From positions 1 to 35,001 of the forward strand of contig JARLJJ010000192.1 in assembly GCA_031291275.1 (NCBI GenBank): a stretch of DNA of 35,001 nucleotides. The letters are read 5' to 3'. The DNA is from Formivibrio sp. Lineage in GTDB: Bacteria > Pseudomonadota > Gammaproteobacteria > Burkholderiales > Chitinibacteraceae. The translations under genes were made by a program, and so were the position numbers. Below, in pieces: positions 1 to 7,657 of the stretch. A model generated the notes under the pieces. The model was not told the origin of the DNA and searched no databases. It worked only from the letters and a program-made list of their open reading frames with translations. How positions within the stretch are numbered: the stretch's first letter is position 1; each line of letters starts with the position of its first letter.

Positions 1-102
1 CAGGACTACGCGAGTGAGTGGATATGGACTTACAATCATGAGCGCCCCAACATGGGCCTTGGCGGCATCACCCCCAAACAGAAATTGGCCCTTGCTGCAT
101 GA
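1..102 (+). CDS. IS3-family transposase, C-terminal end only
   Basis: Frame 1 encodes the last 33 residues of an OrfB-type DDE (rve-fold) transposase and stops at TGA 100-102. The tail carries the pattern YNHERPNMGLGGITPKQKLA, characteristic of the C-terminus of IS3-family transposases, where the N-x-x-RP-(x)-x-LG-x-x-TP segment closes the integrase core. The catalytic DDE residues lie upstream of the window, so activity cannot be judged. It is the only mobile-element coding sequence seen here. Confidence 0.85.
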   Translation, partial: QDYASEWIWTYNHERPNMGLGGITPKQKLALAA

Positions 103-144
103 CCTCTACTTTTAACTGCAGTTAGAAATGGGGGGATTACCCCA
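1..144 (+). mobile_element. Right end of an IS3-family insertion sequence (partial)
   Basis: The window opens inside the 3' end of an IS3-type transposase gene, followed by about 40 non-coding bases that end in GGGGGGATTACCCCA. Read from the other strand the terminus begins TGGGGTAATCCCCCC, which fits the TG...CA ends usual for the IS3 family. Just beyond position 144 the minus strand becomes an intact GntR-type coding sequence, so the boundary is placed there from the loss of homology. The left end and any target-site duplication lie outside the window, so the exact border is uncertain by a few bases. Confidence 0.75.
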
Positions 145-377
145 CGCTGCGGGAGTACCATCACCAGTCGTTCTTCTGCAAGTTTAATAAATGCTTCACG
201 CACTGGCTGTCGGCTCACCGAATATTTCTTGCTGATTTCAGTTTCGGAGAGTGCCTGACCGGGACGCAGCTCGCCCCTTATAATGGCCTCATGCAAGTGA
301 CGGTAAAGTTGCGTACCGATTGAAACGGGACCTATTTGCTGGAATGCCCGCTCTTCAGTAATGTTTTCTTCTGCCAC
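145..377 (-). pseudogene. GntR/FadR-type transcriptional regulator, truncated by the IS element
   Basis: The fragment encodes about 78 residues with a complete winged-helix GntR DNA-binding domain. It contains the helix segment LHEAIIRGELRPGQALSE, the recognition-helix segment SRQPVREAFIKLAEERL and the wing LPQRG. After the wing glycine the frame runs into the IS terminus, so the C-terminal effector-binding domain (FCD or similar) is missing. The start is taken as GTG at 377, because AGGAG (complement of 384-388) lies 6 bases upstream; a longer frame to ATG 467 has no such site. It is divergent from thyA. As it stands it cannot sense its ligand, so it is called a broken gene. The remainder may lie beyond the IS, outside the window. 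Confidence 0.85.
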
Positions 378-410
378 CACAGTCTCCTGATCCTTCAATA
401 CGATTATTAT

Positions 411-428
411 TGGTAATGTACCATACCA
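411..428. promoter_or_regulatory. Candidate operator for the broken GntR regulator
   Basis: TGGTA-ATG-TACCA (411-423) is a perfect 5-3-5 inverted repeat followed directly by a second TACCA (424-428). It lies between the divergent gntR fragment and thyA, where an autoregulatory site would be expected. FadR-type GntR proteins bind short palindromes with GT...AC cores, so the form is compatible. The link to this regulator is inferred from position only. Confidence 0.4.
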
Positions 429-509
429 GTTTGCGCTTGGAGCGCTTGTCGGTCGGCGCTTTGACATTGCGTGGTAGAATTAGGCCATTCGTACTACAGG
501 AATGGTCCT

Positions 510-1304
510 ATGCGCCAGTACCTCGATCTTCTACAACATGTTCTCGACCACGGGGTCAAGAAAGAAGACCGCACCGGAACCGGAACACTCAGCGTTTTTG
601 GCGCCCAGATGCGTTTTAATTTGGCTCAAGGATTCCCGCTGGTTACCACCAAGAAGGTCCATCTCAAATCCATTATCTATGAATTGCTATGGTTCCTGCG
701 AGGTGAAACCAATGTGCGCTGGCTGCAGGAAAAGGGCGTGACCATCTGGAACGAGTGGGCGCGGGAAGGCGGCGAGCTGGGACCTGTTTATGGCTACCAG
801 TGGCGCAATTGGCCCACGCCTGACGGCCGGCACATTGACCAGATCAGCCAGGTTGTACAGCAACTTAAAACCAATCCAGATTCCCGTCGAATTATCGTTT
901 CTGCCTGGAATGTCGGCCAGATTGAAGAAATGGCTTTGCCGCCGTGCCATGCTTTTTTTCAATTCTATGTAGCCGAAGGCAAACTCTCCTGCCAGCTTTA
1001 TCAACGCTCGGCGGATCTGTTCCTGGGTGTGCCGTTCAATATCGCGTCATATGCCCTGCTGGTTTTAATGATGGCCCAGGTATGCGGCCTGGAGCCCGGG
1101 GACTTTGTCTGGACTGGTGGGGATTGCCATATCTATAGCAACCATATGGAACAGGTTAAAACCCAACTCGCTCGTGAACCGCGCGCATGGCCGCAGATGC
1201 AGATTAATCCGGATAAAAAAGACATCTTTGCATTTGATTACGAAGATTTTGCGCTGGAAGCTTATGATCCGCACCCAGGTATCAAAGCACCTGTAGCCGT
1301 ATAA
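510..1304 (+). CDS. thyA: Thymidylate synthase
   Basis: ThyA converts dUMP and 5,10-methylenetetrahydrofolate to dTMP and dihydrofolate in the cytoplasm. The 264-residue product has the same length as E. coli ThyA. The catalytic cysteine is in [11 protein letters not shown] at residue 146, the same number as in E. coli. Other conserved blocks are [11 protein letters not shown] (phosphate-binding Arg21), [20 protein letters not shown] and GDCHIYSNH. The start is ATG 510, preceded by AGGA; an in-frame GTG at 471 would add 13 residues with no family support. Its dihydrofolate product is recycled by FolA, encoded 11 kb downstream. TTGACA (461-466) is a possible -35 element, but no well-spaced -10 is evident. 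Confidence 0.98.
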   Translation: MRQYLDLLQHVLDHGVKKEDRTGTGTLSVFGAQMRFNLAQGFPLVTTKKVHLKSIIYELLWFLRGETNVRWLQEKGVTIWNEWAREGGELGPVYGYQWRNWPTPDGRHIDQISQVVQQLKTNPDSRRIIVSAWNVGQIEEMALPPCHAFFQFYVAEGKLSCQLYQRSADLFLGVPFNIASYALLVLMMAQVCGLEPGDFVWTGGDCHIYSNHMEQVKTQLAREPRAWPQMQINPDKKDIFAFDYEDFALEAYDPHPGIKAPVAV

Positions 1305-1404
1305 GTACGGAAATAAGACAGCTTGCCCCTTGCACCGCCGATCTGGAACAATCCATGTTTGGCTTAAGTTTGAGGCCATATACCCTGTGGGGTTGGAGTA
1401 AAAC

Positions 1405-2505
1405 ATGAGCGTAAAAATCTCACCTGTCGACGAAATCATTAGCGATATCCGTCTCGGGAAGATGGTTATCTTGGTCGATGAGGAAGATCGTGAGAATGAA
1501 GGCGATCTGGTACTGGCGGCTGATTTTGTGACACCAGAGGCCATCAATTTTATGGCCAAATTCGGTCGGGGCTTGATCTGCCTGACATTAACACACGATC
1601 GCTGCAATCAGCTGAATTTGCCGTTAATGGTGATGAATAATGGTGCCTCACATGGGACCAACTTTACTGTATCGATTGAGGCCGCTGAAGGCGTTTCCAC
1701 CGGTATTTCAGCCCAGGATCGGGCATTAACCATCAAGAAGGCGGTGGCTTATAATGCCAAACCCGCCGATTTGGTTCAGCCTGGGCATGTTTTCCCGCTC
1801 ATGGCACAACCTGGTGGGGTACTGGTGCGCGCAGGGCATACTGAGGCGGGCTGCGATTTTGCGCAATTGGCGGGTCTGACTCCTGCCTCGGTGATCTGCG
1901 AAATCATGAACGATGACGGCACCATGGCACGCTTGCCGCAATTGTTGGCATTTGCTGAAGAACACAAACTAAAAATTGGCACTATTGCCGATCTCATTCA
2001 GTATCGCAGCAGTACGGAAACACTGATTGAACTCGTGGGTCAACGCAAGGTGCAAACCTTTGCTGGTGAATTCGATCTGCATGTATTCCGCGATAAGATG
2101 ACGCAGGATTGCCATCTGGCCCTTACCTTGGGCGATATTCAACCCGATCAAGAAACGCTGGTTCGAGTACATGAGCCTCTATCGGTCATCGATTGGCTGG
2201 ATTTGGGCAATTCGTGGCATTCCTGGAATATACCTTCTACATTGGCCAAACTTCGTGAAGTGGGGCGTGGCGTGGTGGTACTGCTGCATCGTGATGAAAC
2301 GGGAACGGATATCTGCGCACGCGCACTGCCGGAATTACACCTTGAACAACCGCACAAGTGGGATATGCGTACCTATGGCATTGGTGCCCAAATGTTGAAA
2401 TCGCTGGGAGTTGGTCAAATGCGATTAATGTCACCGGAACGCAAGATTCCAAGCATGGCGGGATTCGGATTGGAAATAACCGGTTTTTTGGCTGACAAAA
2501 AATAA
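1405..2505 (+). CDS. ribB: 3,4-dihydroxy-2-butanone-4-phosphate synthase with a degenerate GTP cyclohydrolase II-like domain (RibBX type)
   Basis: The N-terminal half (about residues 1-200) is a RibB domain that turns ribulose 5-phosphate into dihydroxybutanone phosphate for riboflavin synthesis. It carries [10 protein letters not shown] (metal and substrate acids), [12 protein letters not shown] and GHTEAGCDF. The C-terminal half (about 205-366) resembles GTP cyclohydrolase II in length and in the segment [16 protein letters not shown]. However, it lacks the zinc-binding cysteine block expected after the R-x-H segment ([17 protein letters not shown] here) and the usual QEGRGIGL-like block. 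It is therefore best read as RibBX: an active RibB with a tail probably unable to act on GTP, so a separate ribA is predicted. GGAG precedes ATG 1405. It heads the ribH-nusB-thiL-pgpA series. Confidence 0.93.
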   Translation: MSVKISPVDEIISDIRLGKMVILVDEEDRENEGDLVLAADFVTPEAINFMAKFGRGLICLTLTHDRCNQLNLPLMVMNNGASHGTNFTVSIEAAEGVSTGISAQDRALTIKKAVAYNAKPADLVQPGHVFPLMAQPGGVLVRAGHTEAGCDFAQLAGLTPASVICEIMNDDGTMARLPQLLAFAEEHKLKIGTIADLIQYRSSTETLIELVGQRKVQTFAGEFDLHVFRDKMTQDCHLALTLGDIQPDQETLVRVHEPLSVIDWLDLGNSWHSWNIPSTLAKLREVGRGVVVLLHRDETGTDICARALPELHLEQPHKWDMRTYGIGAQMLKSLGVGQMRLMSPERKIPSMAGFGLEITGFLADKK

Positions 2506-2530
2506 TTAAGCGTTGAGTGAAGGAATAGTA

Positions 2531-2989
2531 ATGAACATAAAAACAACCACTTCAAGCCTGAACGGCGCCGGACTCAAAATCGGTGTTGTCATGAGCCGTT
2601 TCAATGCCCCGGTTTGTGAAGGGCTGCGCAATGCATGCCTGACGGAATTGGTTGCTTTGGGTGTGGCAGAGCAAGATATTTGGTTGGGTAGCGTGGCCGG
2701 GGCTTTGGAAATTCCGCTGGTGCTGCAAAAGCTCGCGCACAGCAAACGTTACGATGCGCTGGTTGCCCTTGGCGCAGTGATTCGCGGTGAGACTTACCAT
2801 TTTGAACTGGTTGCCAATGAATCCGGCGCGGGGGTGTCTCGCGTGGCTCTTGATTTTGGCATTCCAATTGCCAATGCCATTCTGACGACCGAAACGGACG
2901 AGCAGGCTGAAGTACGCATGATTGAAAAGGGCCGAGAGGCCGCCCGTGTCGCCGTGGAAATGGCTAATCTACTCAAGGTAATCCGCTAA
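2531..2989 (+). CDS. ribH: 6,7-dimethyl-8-ribityllumazine synthase
   Basis: RibH condenses dihydroxybutanone phosphate (from the upstream RibB) with the ribitylaminouracil intermediate to give lumazine, the penultimate step of riboflavin synthesis. The 152-residue product has the family landmarks [22 protein letters not shown] (with the catalytic-site histidine) and [20 protein letters not shown] lies 7 bases before ATG 2531, which is preferred over the in-frame TTG at 2513. The gene starts 25 bases after ribBX and its stop is one base before nusB, so the genes are almost certainly cotranscribed. Members usually form pentamers or icosahedral shells; the assembly state cannot be read from sequence. 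Confidence 0.97.
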   Translation: MNIKTTTSSLNGAGLKIGVVMSRFNAPVCEGLRNACLTELVALGVAEQDIWLGSVAGALEIPLVLQKLAHSKRYDALVALGAVIRGETYHFELVANESGAGVSRVALDFGIPIANAILTTETDEQAEVRMIEKGREAARVAVEMANLLKVIR

Positions 2990-2990
2990 T

Positions 2991-3470
2991 ATGAGCGAAC
3001 CGCAAAATACCAAAGCGCCCGTCAAATCTGCGCGCCGTCGTGCGCGTGAATTTGCAGTGCAGGCGCTATATCAATGGCAATTGACTCAGGACAGTGTCGG
3101 CAACATTGAACGTTTCCTCAAGGACAGCACAACCAGTTTTGTCCGTGCTGATGAAGAACTCTTTCGCATGGTGTTCTTTGGATCGGTAAAGGAAGTGGAA
3201 GGTCTGACGGTCGCCCTGGCTCCGCATATTGATCGACCTTTTGTCGAAATTAGCCCGGTCGAAAAAGCCATTCTTTATGCTGGTGCCTATGAAATCATCC
3301 ATATGCCACAAACACCGTATCCCGTAATCGTCAACGAAGCCATTGAGCTGGCCAAAACCTTTGGCGGGACAGATGGACACAAGTTCGTCAATGGGGTGCT
3401 CGACAAGCTAGCTGCAGTTGCACGTCCGGACGAAATAGCAAGTGTGCGCGCCAAGCGTCAGGGTGCATAA
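2991..3470 (+). CDS. nusB: Transcription antitermination factor NusB
   Basis: NusB is a small all-helical RNA-binding protein. With NusE (S10) it binds boxA RNA and supports rRNA antitermination. The 159-residue product carries the arginine-rich N-terminal signature ARRRAREFAVQALYQW and the conserved C-terminal blocks SPVEKAILYAGAYEI and PVIVNEAIELAKTFGGTDGH-KFVNGVLDKLA. It begins one base after the ribH stop, an arrangement common in proteobacteria. A short basic leader of about 12 residues precedes the domain. The start ATG 2991 is supported by spacing rather than by a strong ribosome-binding site of its own, consistent with translational coupling. Confidence 0.97.
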   Translation: MSEPQNTKAPVKSARRRAREFAVQALYQWQLTQDSVGNIERFLKDSTTSFVRADEELFRMVFFGSVKEVEGLTVALAPHIDRPFVEISPVEKAILYAGAYEIIHMPQTPYPVIVNEAIELAKTFGGTDGHKFVNGVLDKLAAVARPDEIASVRAKRQGA

Positions 3471-3481
3471 ACGCTATCCTC

Positions 3482-4432
3482 ATGAACGAATTCCAGTTGA
3501 TTGCCCGTTATTTTGAATGGCCTGCACCCAATGCTGAACTGGGTGTCGGCGATGATGCCGCGCTGGTTAGCGTAGCATCAGGCAAACAGCTTGTTGTTTC
3601 GGCTGACATGTTGGTGGAAGGGCGGCATTTTTTTAAGGATGTCGATCCCGATCGGCTAGGACGTAAAGCCTTGGCGGTGAATCTTTCCGACATGGCGGCA
3701 ATGGGAGCAATTCCGCGCTGGTTCACTCTGGCACTGGCCTTGCCCCAAGTCGATACACACTGGATTGAGGCATTTAGTCGTGGTTTACGTGCCATGGCGG
3801 AAGAGCATGGCGTAACTTTGATTGGTGGCGACACCACCTGCGGACCCCTGACCATTTCCATCCAGATTATGGGTGAAATTGATGCGGGTGCCGCCTTGCT
3901 GCGCAGCGGCGGAAAGCCTGGCGATGATTTATGGGTATCCGGCCCACTGGGCGGCGCGGCAGCGGCAGTCATGCATCGTCAAGGCCGCGCTGTTCTGTCT
4001 GACTCTGTATTGGCGCAATGTGAATTACAACTCGACCTGCCCGTGCCACGTGTGGCTTTAGGTCAATGCTTGTGCGGAGTGGCCAGCGCGGCGCTGGATA
4101 TCTCTGATGGCTTGCTGGGTGACGTTGCACACTTGTGCGAGAGGTCAGGTTGTGGTGCGGAAATCGAATTGGCTTGGGTCCCTTATCCGGACGCAATCAA
4201 TGAATTGTCTACGGATCTGCTGCAGGAGGCCATTCTTGCGGGTGGAGATGACTACGAGCTTTGTTTTTCTGTACCTGCGCAGCAGCGCGAAACGATGCAG
4301 GAACTCAAGTCGTCAATCGGTTTGCCACTGATGCGTGTGGGTCGTCTTGTGGCAGGAGAAGGGGTACGAGTGGTGGATCTGAATGGTCAAGTACGAACGT
4401 TGTCACATGCAGGATTTGATCATTTTGCCTGA
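3482..4432 (+). CDS. thiL: Thiamine-monophosphate kinase
   Basis: ThiL phosphorylates thiamine monophosphate with ATP to thiamine pyrophosphate. The 316-residue product shows the PurM/ThiL fold landmarks: VGDDAALV near residue 22 (metal-binding aspartates), SADMLVEGRHF, the block KALAVNLSDMAAMGA, LIGGDTTCGPLTIS, LDISDGLLGDVAHL and AGGDDYELCF. It follows nusB by 11 bases and its end overlaps pgpA. The coenzyme it makes is the cofactor of the phosphoketolase encoded 20 kb downstream, though nothing suggests they are linked in regulation. Confidence 0.96.
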   Translation: MNEFQLIARYFEWPAPNAELGVGDDAALVSVASGKQLVVSADMLVEGRHFFKDVDPDRLGRKALAVNLSDMAAMGAIPRWFTLALALPQVDTHWIEAFSRGLRAMAEEHGVTLIGGDTTCGPLTISIQIMGEIDAGAALLRSGGKPGDDLWVSGPLGGAAAAVMHRQGRAVLSDSVLAQCELQLDLPVPRVALGQCLCGVASAALDISDGLLGDVAHLCERSGCGAEIELAWVPYPDAINELSTDLLQEAILAGGDDYELCFSVPAQQRETMQELKSSIGLPLMRVGRLVAGEGVRVVDLNGQVRTLSHAGFDHFA

Positions 4433-4946
4433 AATCCCTAAAAACCCTTCACAAGGTGTGCTGCTGGATCGAGCCTTCCTTCTGGCCCATCCCGCGCATT
4501 TCATCGCACTGGGATTTGGCAGTGGTTTGGCACGCAAAGCCCCAGGCACTTTTGGTACGTTGGCGGCCTTGCCACTTTACGGCTTGCTAGCTTACCTATT
4601 GTCACCAGGTTTGATCGTCGCCTTGTGTTTGCCCGCGTTTATACTTGGCGTTTGGGCTGCGCAGAAAACATGTCATGACCTTGGTGCACATGACCATGGC
4701 GGGGTAGTGATCGACGAAATCGTGGCAATGTGGCTGGTACTGGCAGCAGTACCTGTGACTTTGTTGGGCTGGGTTGTCGCATTTGCCCTGTTTCGTTTCT
4801 TCGATATTCTGAAGCCCTGGCCAATTAACTGGCTGGATGAGCGCATCCCGGGTGGTTTGGGGGTCATGCTGGATGATTTACTGGCGGCGTTCTATTCCAT
4901 TGCCTGTATTTTCTTGCTGAATCAATTTATCCCGACATGGATTTGA
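4407..4946 (+). CDS. pgpA: Phosphatidylglycerophosphatase A
   Basis: PgpA dephosphorylates phosphatidylglycerophosphate to phosphatidylglycerol at the inner membrane. The 179-residue product has the family motifs GSGLARKAPGTFGTLAALP, HDHGGVVIDEIVAMW (catalytic acids) and FRFFDILKPWP, plus hydrophobic segments around residues 45-80, 105-125 and 155-175. ATG 4407 is chosen, giving a 26-base overlap with thiL. An upstream ATG at 4383 adds eight residues, and a GTG near 4458 is also possible, so the N-terminus is uncertain. It is the last gene of the rib/nusB cluster and is followed at once by a hairpin. Confidence 0.93.
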   Translation: MQDLIILPEIPKNPSQGVLLDRAFLLAHPAHFIALGFGSGLARKAPGTFGTLAALPLYGLLAYLLSPGLIVALCLPAFILGVWAAQKTCHDLGAHDHGGVVIDEIVAMWLVLAAVPVTLLGWVVAFALFRFFDILKPWPINWLDERIPGGLGVMLDDLLAAFYSIACIFLLNQFIPTWI

Positions 4947-4964
4947 CGGGGTGTAATAACCCCG
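4947..4964. terminator. Hairpin between convergent pgpA and cybC
   Basis: CGGGGT-GTAATA-ACCCCG forms a 6-bp stem with a 6-base loop immediately after the pgpA stop and 12 bases before the end of the convergent cybC gene. The position suits a shared terminator, but there is no clear T tract on either strand, so efficiency is doubtful. Confidence 0.5.
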
Positions 4965-4976
4965 CCAGGGCTACGT

Positions 4977-5372
4977 TCAGGGCTTCAATTTCTTGTGATA
5001 TTCATTTCGAATCGCTTTCACGTTTTCCAGTGCCAATTTTGTTTCTTCAAGATTCCCCTTGTTGGCGGCGGCTTGGGCCACATCGATCTGAGCCAGTAAC
5101 TTGGTGATTCCTTCGGTAAAAAGTTTGCGCTCAGCGCTATCAGCCGGCTGATTTTTCAGATGATCTGGAACGACTTTCTGGGCCTGCAGTGCGGATTCAT
5201 GCAAAACAGTCAATTCTTTTTTGATGACGGTAAGGTCATCTGATTTTTCTGCAGTTGATAAGCTTTTCCCCATGGATCTCATCGTGGGCTGAAGCTCATT
5301 GACAGCGTAGGCATTGATGGAAAGTGCAGTGGTAAGTAGCGCGGTGCAAAAAAGTGCGACAGTTTTTTTCAT
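4977..5372 (-). CDS. cybC: Cytochrome b562 family protein (periplasmic)
   Basis: This 131-residue protein begins with a Sec signal peptide (MKKTVALFCTALLTTALS, then ...NAYA with cleavage likely after residue 23). The mature part is a four-helix bundle of cytochrome b562 type. It shows the family pattern of an N-terminal Met (in LQPTMRSM, axial ligand), a DL-x-x-IKKELT-like helix, ALQAQKVVPDHLKNQPADS, and a C-terminal RNEYHKK with the His axial ligand. Both haem ligands are thus present, so non-covalent b-type haem binding in the periplasm is expected. Family members probably shuttle or buffer electrons, but the physiological partner is not established. It stands alone on the minus strand, with a Fur-box-like site in its promoter. 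Confidence 0.85.
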   Translation of the reverse strand: MKKTVALFCTALLTTALSINAYAVNELQPTMRSMGKSLSTAEKSDDLTVIKKELTVLHESALQAQKVVPDHLKNQPADSAERKLFTEGITKLLAQIDVAQAAANKGNLEETKLALENVKAIRNEYHKKLKP

Positions 5373-5415
5373 CGTAGTGTTCTCGGCAGTGATGCGGGGG
5401 AGTGATTCCGAGTGA

Positions 5416-5444
5416 GATGATAGTTATTCTCAAATGGTTGTACA
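5416..5444 (-). promoter_or_regulatory. Candidate cybC promoter
   Basis: Minus strand: TTGTAC, a 17-base spacer and TATCAT (5 of 6 to the -10 consensus). The -35 is weak (TTG only). The spacing and the overlap with the Fur-box-like site make it the best candidate upstream of cybC. Confidence 0.45.
5418..5432. promoter_or_regulatory. Fur-box-like site in the cybC promoter
   Basis: On the minus strand the sequence TGAGAATAACTATCA matches the 7-1-7 Fur consensus TGATAATNATTATCA at 12 of 14 defined positions. It lies 46 bases upstream of the cybC start and overlaps the proposed -10 element, where Fur binding would block transcription. That Fur acts here is inferred. Confidence 0.55.
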
Positions 5445-5605
5445 AGAAGTTAAAATTTGTATTTGTGAACACAATCAAGCGCAAACCCACCATCCATCAT
5501 CTTCATCCCTGAATTTTCGGGCGCAGAGGGATAAACCCTTGGGGAAAAATACATTTTTGCCTGCCTCTGTGCAAAAGTGTCCGAAGCAAGGGTTCGGTGA
5601 GTCCG

Positions 5606-5611
5606 TATAAT
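5606..5611 (+). promoter_or_regulatory. Consensus -10 element for cysM
   Basis: A perfect TATAAT lies 24 bases before the cysM start codon. No convincing -35 is seen at the usual distance (the 17-base position holds no TTGACA-like hexamer), so an activator or alternative contacts may be needed. It probably drives the cysM-SemiSWEET-rnm unit. Confidence 0.5.
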
Positions 5612-5634
5612 ATGTGCTCCACAGGAAACAGCTC

Positions 5635-6513
5635 ATGTACAAGTATCTCGAAGATTTTATTGGCAATACTCCGTTGGTAAAACTCAAGCGACTCCCCGGA
5701 GAGACTTCCAATCACATGCTCGTTAAATTGGAAGGCAATAATCCGGCAGGCTCGGTAAAAGATAGACCTGCATTTTCCATGATTCGACATGCGCAGGAAC
5801 GCGGAGATATCCGGCCAGGCGATACCTTGGTCGAAGCCACTTCCGGGAATACGGGTATTGCCTTGGCCATGGCGGCGGCGATGATGGGGTACCGCATGGT
5901 ACTGTTGATGCCCAAGAATGCCAGTGTCGAGCGTATCCGGACCATGAAGGCATATGGTGCCGAGGTAATTTTGACAGAAAGCATGGAAGCCGCACGTGAT
6001 CAGGCAGAGGCCATGGCTTCTGCAGGACAGGGACTTATTCTCGATCAATTCGCCAATCCGGATAACCCGTTGGCGCATTATGAGGCGACTGGTCAGGAAA
6101 TCTGGCGCGATACCGGCGGACGGATCACACATTTTGTCTCCAGCATGGGTACCACTGGCACAGTGATGGGGGTAGGGCGCTATTTGAAGCAACAAAACCC
6201 TGACATCCAGATCATCGGGGTGCAACCCTGTGATGGTGCGCAGATCCCCGGCATTCGTAAATGGCCTGCAGATTACGTTCCAGCCATCTGCGATTTTTCA
6301 AAGCTCGACCGCATTATGGAAGTCACGCAAGCCGAGGCGGAAGAAACCGCCCGCCTTTTGGCGCGTGAAGAAGGTATTTTTGCTGGAATTTCCTCAGGCG
6401 GGGCGTTGGCCGCGGCATTGCGCTTGTCGTCGGAAGTTGAGCATGCCGTGATAGTGTCCATCGTTTGCGATCGTGGCGATCGCTATCTCTCAACGGGAGT
6501 ATTCCCCGCATGA
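5635..6513 (+). CDS. cysM: Cysteine synthase B (O-acetylserine sulfhydrylase, CysM type)
   Basis: This is a PLP-dependent fold-type II enzyme that makes cysteine from O-acetylserine and sulfide, or thiosulfate in the CysM subgroup. The 292-residue product has NTPLVKL, the PLP lysine at residue 42 in NNPAGSVKDRP, the substrate-binding loop EATSGNTG, and GISSGGALAAALRL. The block IWRDTGGRITHFVSSMGTTG is diagnostic of CysM rather than CysK. ATG 5635 is preceded by AGGA; a TTG at 5614 in the same frame is ignored. Its stop codon overlaps the start of the next gene (ATGA), indicating translational coupling. Confidence 0.96.
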   Translation: MYKYLEDFIGNTPLVKLKRLPGETSNHMLVKLEGNNPAGSVKDRPAFSMIRHAQERGDIRPGDTLVEATSGNTGIALAMAAAMMGYRMVLLMPKNASVERIRTMKAYGAEVILTESMEAARDQAEAMASAGQGLILDQFANPDNPLAHYEATGQEIWRDTGGRITHFVSSMGTTGTVMGVGRYLKQQNPDIQIIGVQPCDGAQIPGIRKWPADYVPAICDFSKLDRIMEVTQAEAEETARLLAREEGIFAGISSGGALAAALRLSSEVEHAVIVSIVCDRGDRYLSTGVFPA

Positions 6514-6779
6514 TCAACCCAGATTACGTGGGGCACTTGGCTGGTTTTTGCACCACAATTTCCTTTCTTCCCCAGGTGATACGAGTCTGGAAGACGCGCT
6601 CAGTGGAAGATATCTCGCTGGGTATGTATACCTTGTTTGTTTTGGGCGTGCTCCTCTGGTTAGTCTATGCATTGTGGATTCAAGCGTGGCCGCTGGTGCT
6701 GCCCAATATGGTTACTTTGGTGCTTGCGGGTGCCGTGCTTGTATTCAAGCTCATTCATATGGAAAAAACGAAAAAATGA
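6510..6779 (+). CDS. SemiSWEET-type sugar transporter (PQ-loop, MtN3 family)
   Basis: This 89-residue integral membrane protein has three predicted helices (about residues 5-25, 36-55 and 60-80). The PQ-loop motif FLPQVIRVWKTRSVEDIS follows the first helix. This is the architecture of bacterial SemiSWEETs, which dimerise to form a bidirectional sugar uniporter. It starts at ATG 6510 inside the cysM stop (ATGA) and its own stop overlaps the rnm start in the same way, so the three genes form one coupled unit. Why a sugar-pore-like protein sits between cysteine synthesis and an RNA/nucleotide phosphatase is not evident, and the substrate cannot be read from the sequence. Confidence 0.88.
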   Translation: MINPDYVGHLAGFCTTISFLPQVIRVWKTRSVEDISLGMYTLFVLGVLLWLVYALWIQAWPLVLPNMVTLVLAGAVLVFKLIHMEKTKK

Positions 6780-7615
6780 TCCCAGTTGATTTGCATTGCC
6801 ATTCAACTGTTTCTGACGGGTTATTGTCGCCGCGTGAAGTGGTACGTCTCGCGCATGCACGCGGGTGTGAACTGTTTTCCTTAACGGATCATGATGATTT
6901 GCGTGGTTTGGCGGATGCTGCAGATGAAGCGCATGCACTTGGCATGGCATTTGTCACGGGTGTTGAAATATCGGTCAGTTGGGGAAAGCATGTTTTACAT
7001 GTGGTAGGTCTGGGCTTTGACCCGGAAAATGCTGCACTCAAGCAAGGATTAGAGACGGTTCGTGCAGGTCGTTGGGAACGTGCAGAACGCATGGCAGAGT
7101 CTCTTGCCGGCGCAGGAATCCCGGATGTGCTCGAAGGTGCGCGCAAATATGCTGAAAATCCTGAAATGATCAGCCGTGCACATTTTGCCCGTTACCTTGT
7201 TGAAATTGGCAAGGCCAAGGATGTACGTTCGGTATTTTACAAGTATCTGAAACCAGGTATGCCCGGTTTCGTTGAACATGAATGGGCACGTTTGCATGAA
7301 GCAGTAAAGTGGATTACTGATGCCGGTGGCGTGGCAGTACTTGCGCATCCTGGTCGCTACGAAATGGGTCCAGAAACACTGCGCGTTCTGTTGATTGAAT
7401 TCAAGAGACTGGGCGGAGCCGCACTCGAAGTGGGCTCTGGATGTCATGGCGCCGCTGACGTTTCACGTTTTGGCAAGCTGGCTAAAGAGTATGGATACCT
7501 GGCTTCCTGTGGTACCGACTATCATGCAACCAACGAAGGCGCACGCGAGCCTGGATTGAATGGCGATTTACCTTTTGGTTGCGAACCGGTGTGGACACGC
7601 TGGCTGCCAAACTGA
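6776..7615 (+). CDS. rnm: PHP-family phosphoesterase, RNase AM / 3',5'-nucleoside bisphosphate phosphatase (YciV/TrpH)
   Basis: The 279-residue product is a PHP-domain metal hydrolase. It has the metal-binding motifs DLHCHSTVSDG (residues 5-15), SLTDHDD, GVEISV, VLAHPGRY and CGTDYHA near the C-terminus. E. coli YciV (RNase AM) removes nucleotides 5' to 3' and matures the 5' ends of rRNAs; relatives dephosphorylate pAp-type bisphosphates. The start ATG 6776 overlaps the SemiSWEET stop. The pairing of a pAp-type phosphatase with cysM could relate to sulfate assimilation, which makes pAp, but this is inference. The gene is frequently next to yciO, as here. Confidence 0.9.
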   Translation: MIPVDLHCHSTVSDGLLSPREVVRLAHARGCELFSLTDHDDLRGLADAADEAHALGMAFVTGVEISVSWGKHVLHVVGLGFDPENAALKQGLETVRAGRWERAERMAESLAGAGIPDVLEGARKYAENPEMISRAHFARYLVEIGKAKDVRSVFYKYLKPGMPGFVEHEWARLHEAVKWITDAGGVAVLAHPGRYEMGPETLRVLLIEFKRLGGAALEVGSGCHGAADVSRFGKLAKEYGYLASCGTDYHATNEGAREPGLNGDLPFGCEPVWTRWLPN

Positions 7616-7621
7616 TTTATT

Positions 7622-7649
7622 TTCACTGCAACTCGTAAGTCCGTAGAAT
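7622..7649 (+). promoter_or_regulatory. Candidate promoter of yciO, possibly giving a leaderless mRNA
   Basis: TTCACT, a 16-base spacer and TAGAAT (5 of 6) end only 8 bases before the yciO start codon. Initiation at the usual distance would fall within one or two bases of ATG 7658, and no ribosome-binding site is visible there. Confidence 0.4.
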
Positions 7650-7657
7650 GGCATCCC

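Noticed and set aside
471..509. GTG start extending thyA by 13 residues
   Set aside because: ATG 510 has AGGA upstream and gives the exact family length, with catalytic Cys146 in register.
1305..1404. FMN riboswitch upstream of ribBX
   Set aside because: The gap is only 100 bases and shows none of the conserved RFN-element blocks.
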